DNA from: Clostridia bacterium
Lineage (GTDB): Bacteria > Bacillota > Clostridia > Oscillospirales > CAG-272
Reading direction: 5' to 3'
DNA: 6,354 bases
NCBI GenBank assembly: GCA_017452215.1
Contig: JAFTMU010000401.1
Location: 1 to 6,354, forward strand
Made by a program: the position numbers and the translations under genes. Shown one piece after another: positions 1-5,069 of this stretch. How positions within the stretch are numbered: position 1 is the stretch's first letter; every line of letters begins with the position of its first letter. The notes under the pieces were generated by a model that worked only from the letters and a program-made list of their open reading frames with translations, was not told the DNA's origin and made no database searches.

Positions 1-186
1 GATACAGTAACCGCCGACATCTACCGAAACGCTAAAAAATTCCTGCGCATTATCTTTCAAATCGGCAAAAACAGGTATTTTATCAAACAGGGACTTAACA
101 TCATAAATTTTAGTAACACCTTCAGAAAACTGAACACTCAATTTATATTCCGGGAGAGCAGAAACAGTTTTAATCTTGTGAAACAT
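1..186 (-). CDS. DUF2442 family protein, C-terminus cut by window start
   Basis: Sixty-two codons run from an ATG at 184-186 to the window edge without a stop. The protein begins MFHKIKTVSALPEYKL, followed by a segment with IYDVKSLFDKIPVF and then VSVDVGGYCI. This matches my recollection of DUF2442 proteins, which have an N-terminal strand-rich region with 'yDVkpLf' and 'v.vd.gGyai' motifs. Full members are about 80-90 residues, so roughly 20-30 residues are probably missing. The start is set by a GGAGGT ribosome binding site at 191-196. That site lies in the 14-bp gap after the DUF4160 stop, so the two genes are almost certainly co-transcribed. The biochemical role is unknown. Some longer DUF2442 proteins carry a helix-turn-helix domain, but none is visible in this portion. 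Family assignment is confident; function is not. Confidence 0.82.
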   Translation of the reverse strand, partial: MFHKIKTVSALPEYKLSVQFSEGVTKIYDVKSLFDKIPVFADLKDNAQEFFSVSVDVGGYCI

Positions 187-200
187 AACGCTACCTCCTA

Positions 201-455
201 TCATTCAAGCGGCGGAAGCTTCTTAAACTCCTGCGTTTCCCAAATTTCCATCAAAGCATCCTTGTGCAGCGAGATCCACTCCTGCACCATATTCATCGCT
301 TTATTGGGAAGATATCCTTCAAGTACCTCGCCTGTCATAAAATCGATTGCCGCAACGTCCTCATTGTAGATTGCATGGATATGTGGCGGATTGTGTTCGC
401 TTTGCAAAAAATACATTCTTATAATAATTCCGTAAAATCTTGCTAATACAGGCAT
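201..455 (-). CDS. DUF4160 domain protein
   Basis: This 84-residue protein starts MPVLARFYGIIIRMYF, then has SEHNPPHIHAIY (residues 19-30), GEVLEGYLPNKA (42-53), VQEWISLHKDALMEIW (57-72) and ends EFKKLPPLE. The RFYGI..RMYF and H-N-P-P-H-I-H signatures are hallmarks of DUF4160 as I know it. The reading frame stays open 22 codons upstream, but the ATG at 453-455 is preferred: it begins at the family's usual N-terminus and has an AAAGGAG ribosome binding site about 7 nt upstream. The histidines in HNPPHIH could bind metal or act in catalysis, but this is not established. DUF4160 genes are recurrently paired with DUF2442 genes, as here, a pattern resembling toxin-antitoxin pairs. It lies 31 bp after the cysteine-rich gene and 14 bp before the DUF2442 gene. 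The molecular function is unknown. Confidence 0.88.
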   Translation of the reverse strand: MPVLARFYGIIIRMYFLQSEHNPPHIHAIYNEDVAAIDFMTGEVLEGYLPNKAMNMVQEWISLHKDALMEIWETQEFKKLPPLE

Positions 456-486
456 TGTTATTCTCCTTTCTGGTTTATTTCCAATT

Positions 487-726
487 TTAGCACTTTTGTT
501 TTTCGTAATACTCGCATTCAACCCGATCTCGCATCACATCATCAGGCTTGAAATTTGGGTATTCATATATCTTGCAAGCACCTTTCTTCCATCCGCATTC
601 TTTCCCGTTTACGGTGGTTTTATCTCTGAAAAAACAATCTTTGCATTGGGCATAGTGATTCAGGGCGGCATTATCCGTCAGAATATCCGCTTCATAGTGT
701 TCTTCGAGCGTTGGTTTTTTCTTCAT
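487..726 (-). CDS. Small cysteine-rich protein of unknown function, first gene of the operon
   Basis: This 79-residue protein begins MKKKPTLEEHYEADIL and has six cysteines at 28, 31, 44, 51, 71 and 79, arranged as C-x2-C-x12-C-x6-C-x19-C-x7-C. The C-x2-C pair and later cysteines suggest a small zinc-binding fold, though this is inference. It has no signal peptide or hydrophobic segment, and lysine and glutamate abound, so it is probably cytoplasmic. I do not recognise a named family. An AGGAGG site at 737-742 serves two possible starts: the ATG at 724-726 (10-nt spacing) or a TTG at 727-729 (7-nt spacing), which would add one residue. ATG is chosen by codon preference. A consensus promoter lies just upstream, and it is followed on the same strand by DUF4160 and DUF2442 genes. 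Its position suggests a partner or regulator of that pair. Confidence 0.75.
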   Translation of the reverse strand: MKKKPTLEEHYEADILTDNAALNHYAQCKDCFFRDKTTVNGKECGWKKGACKIYEYPNFKPDDVMRDRVECEYYEKQKC

Positions 727-782
727 CAACCCAATCCCTCCTGTTCAATGATCTTTATATCAACATCAATCACTTTAATCAC

Positions 783-811
783 ATTATATCACGGTATCGT
801 GATTTTGTCAA
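783..811 (-). promoter_or_regulatory. Consensus sigma-A promoter of the three-gene operon
   Basis: Read on the minus strand, TTGACA (806-811) is followed by a 17-bp spacer (789-805) and TATAAT (783-788). Both boxes match the housekeeping consensus exactly. Transcription should begin near 776, giving a leader of about 50 nt before the cysteine-rich gene. Downstream, GTGATT-like words recur at 9-nt intervals (GTGATTAAA, GTGATTGAT, GTTGATATA). A promoter this strong on a small accessory operon normally needs repression, consistent with the palindrome in its spacer. Confidence 0.9.
788..803. promoter_or_regulatory. Palindromic operator candidate in the promoter spacer
   Basis: The plus strand reads ATCACGGTATCGTGAT, a 16-bp dyad in which 14 positions are self-complementary; one inner base pair breaks the symmetry. 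It fills most of the 17-bp spacer between the -35 and -10 boxes and overlaps the last base of the -10. A dimeric repressor bound here would exclude RNA polymerase. The regulator is unidentified: it could be an operon product or an unlinked helix-turn-helix protein. Confidence 0.55.
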
Positions 812-828
812 TGCTCTATGAAAAAATA

Positions 829-883
829 TTTTCTTATATCCCATAAGCCCATAAGCATCGCCACCGATGCTCATATAAGAAAA
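829..883. repeat. Compound inverted repeat upstream of the accessory operon promoter
   Basis: An 11-bp perfect inverted repeat, TTTTCTTATAT (829-839) and ATATAAGAAAA (873-883), encloses a second hairpin, AGCATCG (854-860), loop CCAC, CGATGCT (865-871). One base separates the two stems on the right and 14 bases on the left. The left gap lies within a tandem CCATAAGC duplication (841-856), as if an originally continuous stem had gained an insertion. It lies about 18 bp upstream of the -35 box. It may be an extra terminator for queA read-through, a protein-binding site or a decayed mobile repeat. Confidence 0.5.
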
Positions 884-972
884 CGGCTTACTTTCGTTAA
901 GAAAACTCCGCACAATTTGACAAACGAAACAGAAAAATTGAAGAAAATCAAACTACTATTGGCTTGTTACAG

Positions 973-1013
973 AAAATTACCAATCGGTTGCAGGTTTGCC
1001 GATTGGTAATTTT
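973..1013 (-). terminator. Probable terminator of queA (15-bp perfect hairpin)
   Basis: AAAATTACCAATCGG (973-987) and CCGATTGGTAATTTT (999-1013) form a perfect 15-bp stem around an 11-nt loop. It begins 47 nt downstream of the queA stop. On the minus strand the stem ends in TTTT followed by CTGT, so the U-tract is short and mostly inside the stem. The symmetry would let it act in both directions. Long perfect stems of this kind usually terminate, but the weak U-tract leaves doubt. Confidence 0.6.
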
Positions 1014-1060
1014 GTATATTGCTCGTTTGTTTAGTTGTGAGTATCGCACAAAAATTTCTT

Positions 1061-2140
1061 TTATACAATCAGCATGCAATCCCCAAAGCTGAAAAACCGA
1101 TACCTCTCCCGCACTGCCACCTCATACGCCTCCATCACCTTTTCCCGATTGTAAAAGGCGGAGACCAGCATCAAAAGGGTGCTTTCAGGCAGGTGAAAAT
1201 TGGTGATCAAGGCATCCACCGCCTTGAATTTGTACCCCGGGTAGATAAAGATCCCCGTGTCACCGCTGACGGCGGGAATATGCCCGTTTTCCTCCGCAAC
1301 GCTCTCAATGGTGCGGCAGGAGGTGGTGCCAACGCAGATGATCCGCCCGCCCTTCGTCCGTCGCTCGTTGATGATCCGTGCGCTCTCCTCAGGCACGGAG
1401 AAATACTCGGTGTGCATCACGTGATCGGTGATATTTTCCTCCTTGACGGGGCGGAACGTGCCAAGCCCTACGTGAAGCATCACGGGAGCAATGGTGACCC
1501 CCTTCCCCCGAATGCGTGCCAGCAGCTCGGGCGTAAAATGCAAGCCCGCCGTGGGTGCCGCCGCCGAGCCCTCCTCACGGGCGTAAACGGTCTGGTAACG
1601 GTCCTTATCCGCAAGCCGTTCGGTAATGTAGGGCGGCAGGGGCATCATGCCGATCTCCCCAAGGATCTGGTATATACTTTCGTATTTTTCACGGTCGTAG
1701 GAAAAGCGAATGATACGGTTGCCCTCCTCCACAATGTCCACGACCTCTGCCTGTAAGATCCCCTCTCCAAAGACCAGCTTCATGCCGATCCGTGCACGCT
1801 TGCCGGGCTTAACAAGGCACTCCCAGCTGTCCAGCTCCCTTTGCCGCAGCAAAAGAAGCTCGATCACAGCGTCCTCTCTCCCCTCAACGTATCCGTAGAT
1901 GCGTGCGGGAATGACCTTGGAATCGTTGATCACCAAAACGTCCTCGGGGCGAAGATAATCAATGACGTCATAAAAATGCTTGTGCTCCATCTTGCCGCAG
2001 GCTCTGTCAAGCACCAGCATGCGGGAGTGGTCCCTCTGCTCCATGGGGTGCTGAGCGATCAGCTCCTCGGGCAGATCATAATAAAAATCCGCCGTTTTCA
2101 AACCGGTCGGCGGCAGCTTGTTGACAATGGTCTTGCTCAT
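1061..2140 (-). CDS. queA: S-adenosylmethionine:tRNA ribosyltransferase-isomerase
   Basis: QueA (EC 2.4.99.17) transfers and isomerises the ribosyl part of S-adenosylmethionine onto preQ1 at position 34 of tRNAs with GUN anticodons, forming epoxyqueuosine in the cytoplasm. The 359-residue protein has the family motifs in order: [13 protein letters not shown] (18-30), [12 protein letters not shown] (70-81), [13 protein letters not shown] (191-203), [10 protein letters not shown] (223-232), [10 protein letters not shown] (271-280), [20 protein letters not shown] (299-318) and FSFGDCMLI (350-358). Length is slightly above the usual 340-350 because about 14 residues precede the common start near LKTADF. 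The ATG at 2138-2140 is kept: an AGAGGA site lies upstream, though at long spacing, and no better site serves a later start. In many Clostridia queA sits with ruvB and tgt; here it stands alone with its own promoter, divergent from dapA. Confidence 0.97.
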   Translation of the reverse strand: MSKTIVNKLPPTGLKTADFYYDLPEELIAQHPMEQRDHSRMLVLDRACGKMEHKHFYDVIDYLRPEDVLVINDSKVIPARIYGYVEGREDAVIELLLLRQRELDSWECLVKPGKRARIGMKLVFGEGILQAEVVDIVEEGNRIIRFSYDREKYESIYQILGEIGMMPLPPYITERLADKDRYQTVYAREEGSAAAPTAGLHFTPELLARIRGKGVTIAPVMLHVGLGTFRPVKEENITDHVMHTEYFSVPEESARIINERRTKGGRIICVGTTSCRTIESVAEENGHIPAVSGDTGIFIYPGYKFKAVDALITNFHLPESTLLMLVSAFYNREKVMEAYEVAVRERYRFFSFGDCMLIV

Positions 2141-2224
2141 AAATCAAAAAATCCTCTGTGTTCAAATTCGCACTTCTGCGCCCAAATCATATACTGTATT
2201 ATCAGCGCTTCATCGGTTGCTTCT

Positions 2225-2253
2225 ATTATACATCATTTTCTCCCTGATTGCAA
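2225..2253 (-). promoter_or_regulatory. Sigma-A promoter of queA
   Basis: On the minus strand TTGCAA (2248-2253) and TATAAT (2225-2230) are separated by 17 bp. The -10 is perfect and the -35 matches 4 of 6. Transcription should start near 2218, giving a leader of about 78 nt that contains a small hairpin (CGCA/TGCG arms, 2169-2180). A 7-bp inverted repeat, CGGTTGC (2214-2220) and GCAACCG (2250-2256), flanks the promoter, but arms this short are common by chance. I see no equally clear promoter for dapA in the same gap. Confidence 0.72.
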
Positions 2254-2319
2254 CCGCTTTTGATAAACAACTTTTGTTTTTGATATCTGCCCCGCCACGG
2301 GAACAGAAAAGGAGCTTTT

Positions 2320-3204
2320 ATGAGTTTACACAAACCAACCGTTTTTACAGGCGCAGCTACCGCCCTGATCACCCCGTTCAAGGACGGCGAGATCGATTAC
2401 GGCGCCGTGGAAAATTTGATAGAAATGCAGATTTCGGGAGGCATCAGCGCTATTTTGGTGGCAGGCACCACAGGCGAGGGATCCACACTGACCGCAGAGG
2501 AGTACTATGCGCTGGTCAAGTTTGCAAAGGAGCGCATCCGAGGTCGAGTGCCGCTTTTGGCAGGCTGCGGCGCCAACTCTACCGCCCGTGCCATTGCCTT
2601 GACCGAGGCGGTCTGTACAGGAGGCGCCGATGCTCTCCTTGCCGTCACCCCGTACTATAACAAAACCAACGATAAAGGGATCCTGCTCCATTACCGAGCC
2701 ATTGCCGATGCCGCAACACGCCCTTTGATGCTGTATAACGTCCCCTCACGCACGGGATTCTCTATGACCATGCACCATTACCGTGAGCTTGCCTCTCACC
2801 CAAACGTGGTTGCCGTCAAGGAGGCGTCGGGAGATCTGGGGCTTTTGGAGGCTTTGGTGACGGAATGCGGTGACCGTCTCGACGTTTATACGGGAAACGA
2901 CAATCAAACCGTCGCAGCCTATAAGCTGGGCGCCAAGGGAGTGATCTCGGTCTATTCCAACCTCTATCCCCGTGCCATGGCAGATATCTGCCGATACGCC
3001 GCCCGAGGAGAATGGAAGCAGGCAGAGGGACGCCTGCGCTCGGCGCTTTCGTGTATGCAAGCGCTCTTTCGGGAGGTCAATCCCATTCCCGTAAAGTTCG
3101 TTGCCGCAGGGAGAGGGCTCTGCCAACCCGAATACCGCCTGCCGCTGTGCCCCCCTACCCCCGAGACCGCACGCCACCTGCAAACCGTTTTCGGGCAATC
3201 CTGA
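2320..3204 (+). CDS. dapA: 4-Hydroxy-tetrahydrodipicolinate synthase
   Basis: DapA (EC 4.3.3.7) condenses pyruvate with aspartate semialdehyde, the first committed step toward diaminopimelate for peptidoglycan, lysine, and dipicolinate in spore formers. The 294-residue protein has the usual length and TIM-barrel (N-acetylneuraminate lyase superfamily) motifs. Visible active-site residues are Thr50-Thr51 in AGTTGEGSTL, Tyr113 in VTPYYNK, Tyr139 and Arg144 in LYNVPSRTG, and the Schiff-base Lys167 in VAVKEASGD; they match E. coli Thr44-Thr45, Tyr107, Tyr133, Arg138 and Lys161. The ATG at 2320-2322 follows an AAAAGGAG site with 5-nt spacing. The gene is divergent from queA and monocistronic, because a strong terminator starts 18 bp after the stop. 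No lysine riboswitch is visible in the roughly 180-bp leader region. The C-terminal tail is less conserved but intact. Confidence 0.97.
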   Translation: MSLHKPTVFTGAATALITPFKDGEIDYGAVENLIEMQISGGISAILVAGTTGEGSTLTAEEYYALVKFAKERIRGRVPLLAGCGANSTARAIALTEAVCTGGADALLAVTPYYNKTNDKGILLHYRAIADAATRPLMLYNVPSRTGFSMTMHHYRELASHPNVVAVKEASGDLGLLEALVTECGDRLDVYTGNDNQTVAAYKLGAKGVISVYSNLYPRAMADICRYAARGEWKQAEGRLRSALSCMQALFREVNPIPVKFVAAGRGLCQPEYRLPLCPPTPETARHLQTVFGQS

Positions 3205-3222
3205 CCCAGCTTTTGTCTTTCC

Positions 3223-3251
3223 GCCTCTCCCTTTGGGGGAGGCTTTTTCTT
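3223..3251 (+). terminator. Intrinsic terminator of dapA
   Basis: GCCTCTCCC (3223-3231) and GGGGGAGGC (3235-3243) form a 9-bp stem with one G-T wobble and a TTT loop, followed immediately by TTTTTCTT. It starts 18 bp after the dapA stop. This is a textbook Rho-independent terminator. The same GC-rich hairpin type is, as I recall, widely repeated in Oscillospirales genomes. Confidence 0.9.
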
Positions 3252-3294
3252 GCCCCATCTTGCCTATGACTTTGCGCACGATGTCCCACCAACC

Positions 3295-3374
3295 TTGTAG
3301 GGGGCGTTCACGAACGCCCCGCCCTAAAAAATCTGCACTCCTCAAACGGGCGATTCGTGAATCGCCCCTACCAA
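3295..3374. repeat. Composite intergenic inverted repeat with two GC-rich hairpins
   Basis: Two related palindromic units face each other. Unit one (3301-3320) pairs GGGGCGTT with AACGCCCC around CACG. Unit two (3348-3367) pairs GGGCGATT with AATCGCCC around CGTG. The outer edges are also related in inverted orientation: TTGTAGGGGGCG at 3295 against CGCCCCTACCAA ending at 3374. Between them is an AT-rich spacer. This resembles REP/BIME-like dispersed repeats that I recall from gut Clostridia, but copy number cannot be assessed from one window. Confidence 0.65.
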
Positions 3375-3385
3375 TGCTCTCCACT

Positions 3386-3423
3386 GCTCGCCCTGCGAGC
3401 AACATCATTTTTGCGAAGCAAAA
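3386..3423. repeat. Two further small hairpins of the repeat cluster
   Basis: GCTCGC (3386-3391) pairs with GCGAGC (3395-3400) around CCT. Only 8 bp later, TTTTGC (3409-3414) pairs with GCAAAA (3418-3423) around GAA. They directly follow the composite repeat, giving five hairpins in about 200 bp when the dapA terminator is counted. Neither has a proper U-tract on the plus strand, so they are more likely repeat-element modules than terminators. Confidence 0.5.
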
Positions 3424-3663
3424 CAACACACCCTCCCCTATCGCTTTATTTTCCATTTTTTCTCAATGCCGATTTTTTATCTATTGGTATGCTTTTCCCA
3501 CTGCTCGGGCAAGATATTCTCACGCATACGTTCCAAAAGCTTCCTCAATTTTTTATGAACAAAAAACAATTTGATAATAAACCCAATACCAATTAACGGC
3601 TCGGTATGGTTATCATTGTTACACATGAAATCCATCGGCGTTGAGCACATTAGTATCAGCAAA
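3424..3663. other. AT-rich gene-poor stretch
   Basis: This segment, part of the 577-bp gap between dapA and spoIVB, is visibly AT-richer than its neighbours. It contains one open frame of 49 codons on the minus strand (3477-3626, starting MCNNDNHTEP, with a hydrophobic patch LIGIGFIIKLFF and a basic, charged tail). It lacks a clear ribosome binding site, so I do not call it a gene. I see no RNA gene or mobile-element coding sequence. Confidence 0.4.
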
Positions 3664-3728
3664 CAAAGCGGCAAAGCATTCACCTGCTCTGCCGCTTTGC
3701 AAAGGCAACGGATGCTCCGTGCGCCTTT
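3664..3728. repeat. Two adjacent stem-loops upstream of spoIVB
   Basis: CAAAGCGGCA (3664-3673) pairs perfectly with TGCCGCTTTG (3690-3699) around a 16-nt loop. Immediately after, AAAGGC (3701-3706) pairs with GCCTTT (3723-3728), with an inner ACGGA/TCCGT stem (3708-3712, 3716-3720) closed by TGC. On the minus strand the first stem is followed by TTTGCTG, weakly terminator-like. They lie 54 bp or more upstream of the spoIVB start and could insulate it from transcription in either direction, or belong to the intergenic repeat cluster. Confidence 0.45.
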
Positions 3729-3738
3729 TGCCATACCA
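3710..3738 (+). promoter_or_regulatory. Weak candidate forespore (sigma-G-like) promoter for spoIVB
   Basis: GGATG (3710-3714) and CATACCA (3732-3738) are separated by 17 bp. The Bacillus sigma-G consensus is roughly GHATR, 17-18 bp, CATWHTA, so each box has one mismatch. The predicted start near 3745 leaves a leader of about 37 nt before the spoIVB start. The site overlaps the second upstream hairpin, which weakens it. A poor sigma-A-like alternative (TTGCCA at 3728-3733 with TTAAAT at 3750-3755) also exists. Confidence 0.28.
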
Positions 3739-3781
3739 ACATGATCCAATTAAATCAGCCGTATATAGAAAGGTAGAAAAA

Positions 3782-4933
3782 ATGAGAAAACGAACATGGA
3801 AGCTTTTGCTCTGCTTCCTCCTGATGATCTCGGCGGCTCTCTCATGCACAGGAACGGTCCATGCGCAAACCCCCGAAAAGGAGATCGCTTTTGCCATGAG
3901 CCACAGCCTCACCTATGCACCGGAAGCCGATGAGAGAGATGTCTTCTCTCCCATGCTTCTCTCTGCCACCCGTACCGCAAGCCCCGAGGATCTCCGAGGG
4001 CTGACGCTCTATCCCGGAGGAATGCCCTTCGGCGTGAAATTTTACACAGACGGCGTCATGGTCGTGGGCTTTTGCGACGTAGAGACCGCCAAAGGAAGCA
4101 CCAATCCCGCCACGGTTGCGGGGTTAAAGCCAAAGGACAAGATTCTGAAAATCAACGGACAAGCCCTTGCAAGCGCCGCTGATCTCACCGATCGGATCGA
4201 GAGATCCGAGGGCAAGCCCTTGACACTCTTGTGCCAAAGAGGAAAAAAAGAATTTGAAACCACCCTCACCCCTGTCTTTTGCCCCGCAGAGGGACGCTAC
4301 AAAACGGGGATCTGGGTACGTGATAGCGGAGCAGGCATTGGAACTGTGACCTTTATTCTCCCCGACACGGGCGCCTTCGCAGGGCTTGGTCACGGGATCT
4401 GCGACGCCGACACCGGCGCTCTCATTCCCATGAAGCGAGGAAGCGTCTCCGACGTCACCATCTCCTCCGTGGTCAAGGGAGAAGCAGGCGCTCCCGGGGA
4501 ATTGAAGGGCTATTTTAACGCAGGCAAGGTGGGCTCTCTCCTTGGGAACTCCCAGACGGGCGTGTGGGGAATGTTCTCCGAGGTTCCCGACTGCCCCAAC
4601 GAAGCGCTCCCCGTAGGGCTCTCTGATGAGATCGAGGAGGGCGACGCCTATATCCTGTGCACGCTGGATAACAACAAGATGGAAAAATACGACATCAAGA
4701 TCTCCAATATCAATCGGGACGCCAAGGGCTCCAAGTGCTTCACCGTCAAGGTCACCGACCCCGACCTCTTGGCGATCACGGGCGGCATCGTGCAGGGAAT
4801 GTCGGGCTCCCCCATCATTCAGAACGGCAAGCTCGTGGGCGCCGTCACCCACGTGCTGATCAACGATCCCGACGTGGGATATGGGATCTTTTTGGAGAAT
4901 ATGCTGGTGAATATGCCGTTGATGGCGAGATAA
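3782..4933 (+). CDS. spoIVB: SpoIVB, sporulation serine peptidase (family S55)
   Basis: SpoIVB is made in the forespore and exported to the space between forespore and mother cell. In Bacillus it cleaves SpoIVFA, which triggers SpoIVFB processing of pro-sigma-K. The 383-residue protein has a basic N-terminus and hydrophobic core (residues 1-28) with a possible cut after VHA, a PDZ domain around 82-165 (MPFGVKFYTDGV, AGLKPKDKILKING), and an S55 domain from about 175. The catalytic triad is intact: His204 in GLGHG, Asp326 in VTDPDLL and Ser341 in GIVQGMSGSPIIQNGK, with the same 15-residue Asp-Ser spacing as B. subtilis. The ATG at 3782 follows AAAGG at 8-nt spacing and begins the signal peptide; the frame is open upstream but lacks a plausible start. 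It is shorter than the roughly 425-residue Bacillus protein. The usual recN and spo0A neighbours are absent from the window. Confidence 0.95.
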   Translation: MRKRTWKLLLCFLLMISAALSCTGTVHAQTPEKEIAFAMSHSLTYAPEADERDVFSPMLLSATRTASPEDLRGLTLYPGGMPFGVKFYTDGVMVVGFCDVETAKGSTNPATVAGLKPKDKILKINGQALASAADLTDRIERSEGKPLTLLCQRGKKEFETTLTPVFCPAEGRYKTGIWVRDSGAGIGTVTFILPDTGAFAGLGHGICDADTGALIPMKRGSVSDVTISSVVKGEAGAPGELKGYFNAGKVGSLLGNSQTGVWGMFSEVPDCPNEALPVGLSDEIEEGDAYILCTLDNNKMEKYDIKISNINRDAKGSKCFTVKVTDPDLLAITGGIVQGMSGSPIIQNGKLVGAVTHVLINDPDVGYGIFLENMLVNMPLMAR

Positions 4934-4938
4934 GAAAG

Positions 4939-4993
4939 AGGCAATATCATTCCGAAAATCGGTTTGATATTGCCTGTTTATTACTTTTATTTT
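4939..4993 (+). terminator. Terminator of spoIVB, probably bidirectional
   Basis: AGGCAATATCA (4939-4949) pairs with TGATATTGCCT (4965-4975). An inner CCGA/TCGG stem (4952-4955, 4959-4962) is capped by AAA, with a TT/TT internal loop between the stems. A T-rich tract follows to 4993. It starts 5 bp after the spoIVB stop. On the minus strand the stem is followed by CTTTCTTAT, so it could also stop the convergent surface-protein transcript. Confidence 0.8.
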
Positions 4994-5069
4994 ACGCCAC
5001 TCGAATGATGTCTTTGTCTACGGTAATACCTCTTACTTGTAGCTCATTGACAATATATTTTTTTATTTC

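Larger units (their letters stand above)
727..1060. other. Intergenic region between the accessory operon and queA
   Basis: These 334 bp separate the start of the minus-strand accessory operon from the queA stop, also on the minus strand. They hold the operon's ribosome binding site, promoter and palindrome (737-811), a compound stem-loop (829-883), a tandem 8-bp duplication CCATAAGC (841-856) and the long hairpin at 973-1013. Short open frames on the plus strand have no ribosome binding site and run into the hairpins, so I see no gene here. Confidence 0.7.

Noticed and set aside
456..521. 22-codon N-terminal extension of the DUF4160 protein
   Set aside because: It overlaps the end of the preceding gene, and the ATG at 453-455 has its own ribosome binding site and matches the family's N-terminus.
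818..1009. Plus-strand 63-codon frame starting MKKYFLISHK
   Set aside because: It spans two inverted repeats, ends inside the queA terminator hairpin and has no ribosome binding site.
1019..1756. Long plus-strand open frame of 245 codons
   Set aside because: It lies antisense to queA, whose motifs are unambiguous, and its translation is low-complexity in character with no ribosome binding site.
2214..2256. 7-bp inverted repeat CGGTTGC/GCAACCG around the queA promoter as an operator
   Set aside because: Arms this short at about 30-bp separation are expected several times by chance in a window of this size.
2141..2319. Lysine riboswitch or T-box upstream of dapA
   Set aside because: The gap is short, contains the queA promoter, and I see none of the expected conserved stems or T-box motif.
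2746..3456. Minus-strand open frame of 236 codons over dapA and the repeat cluster
   Set aside because: It overlaps dapA antisense and runs through hairpin repeats; no family resemblance.
3641..3781. 47-codon upstream extension of spoIVB
   Set aside because: It would bury the signal peptide, crosses two hairpins, and lacks a ribosome binding site; the ATG at 3782 has a good one.
4124..4852. Minus-strand open frame of 242 codons inside spoIVB
   Set aside because: It is antisense to the catalytic domain of SpoIVB; GC-rich coding DNA commonly leaves open frames on the opposite strand.
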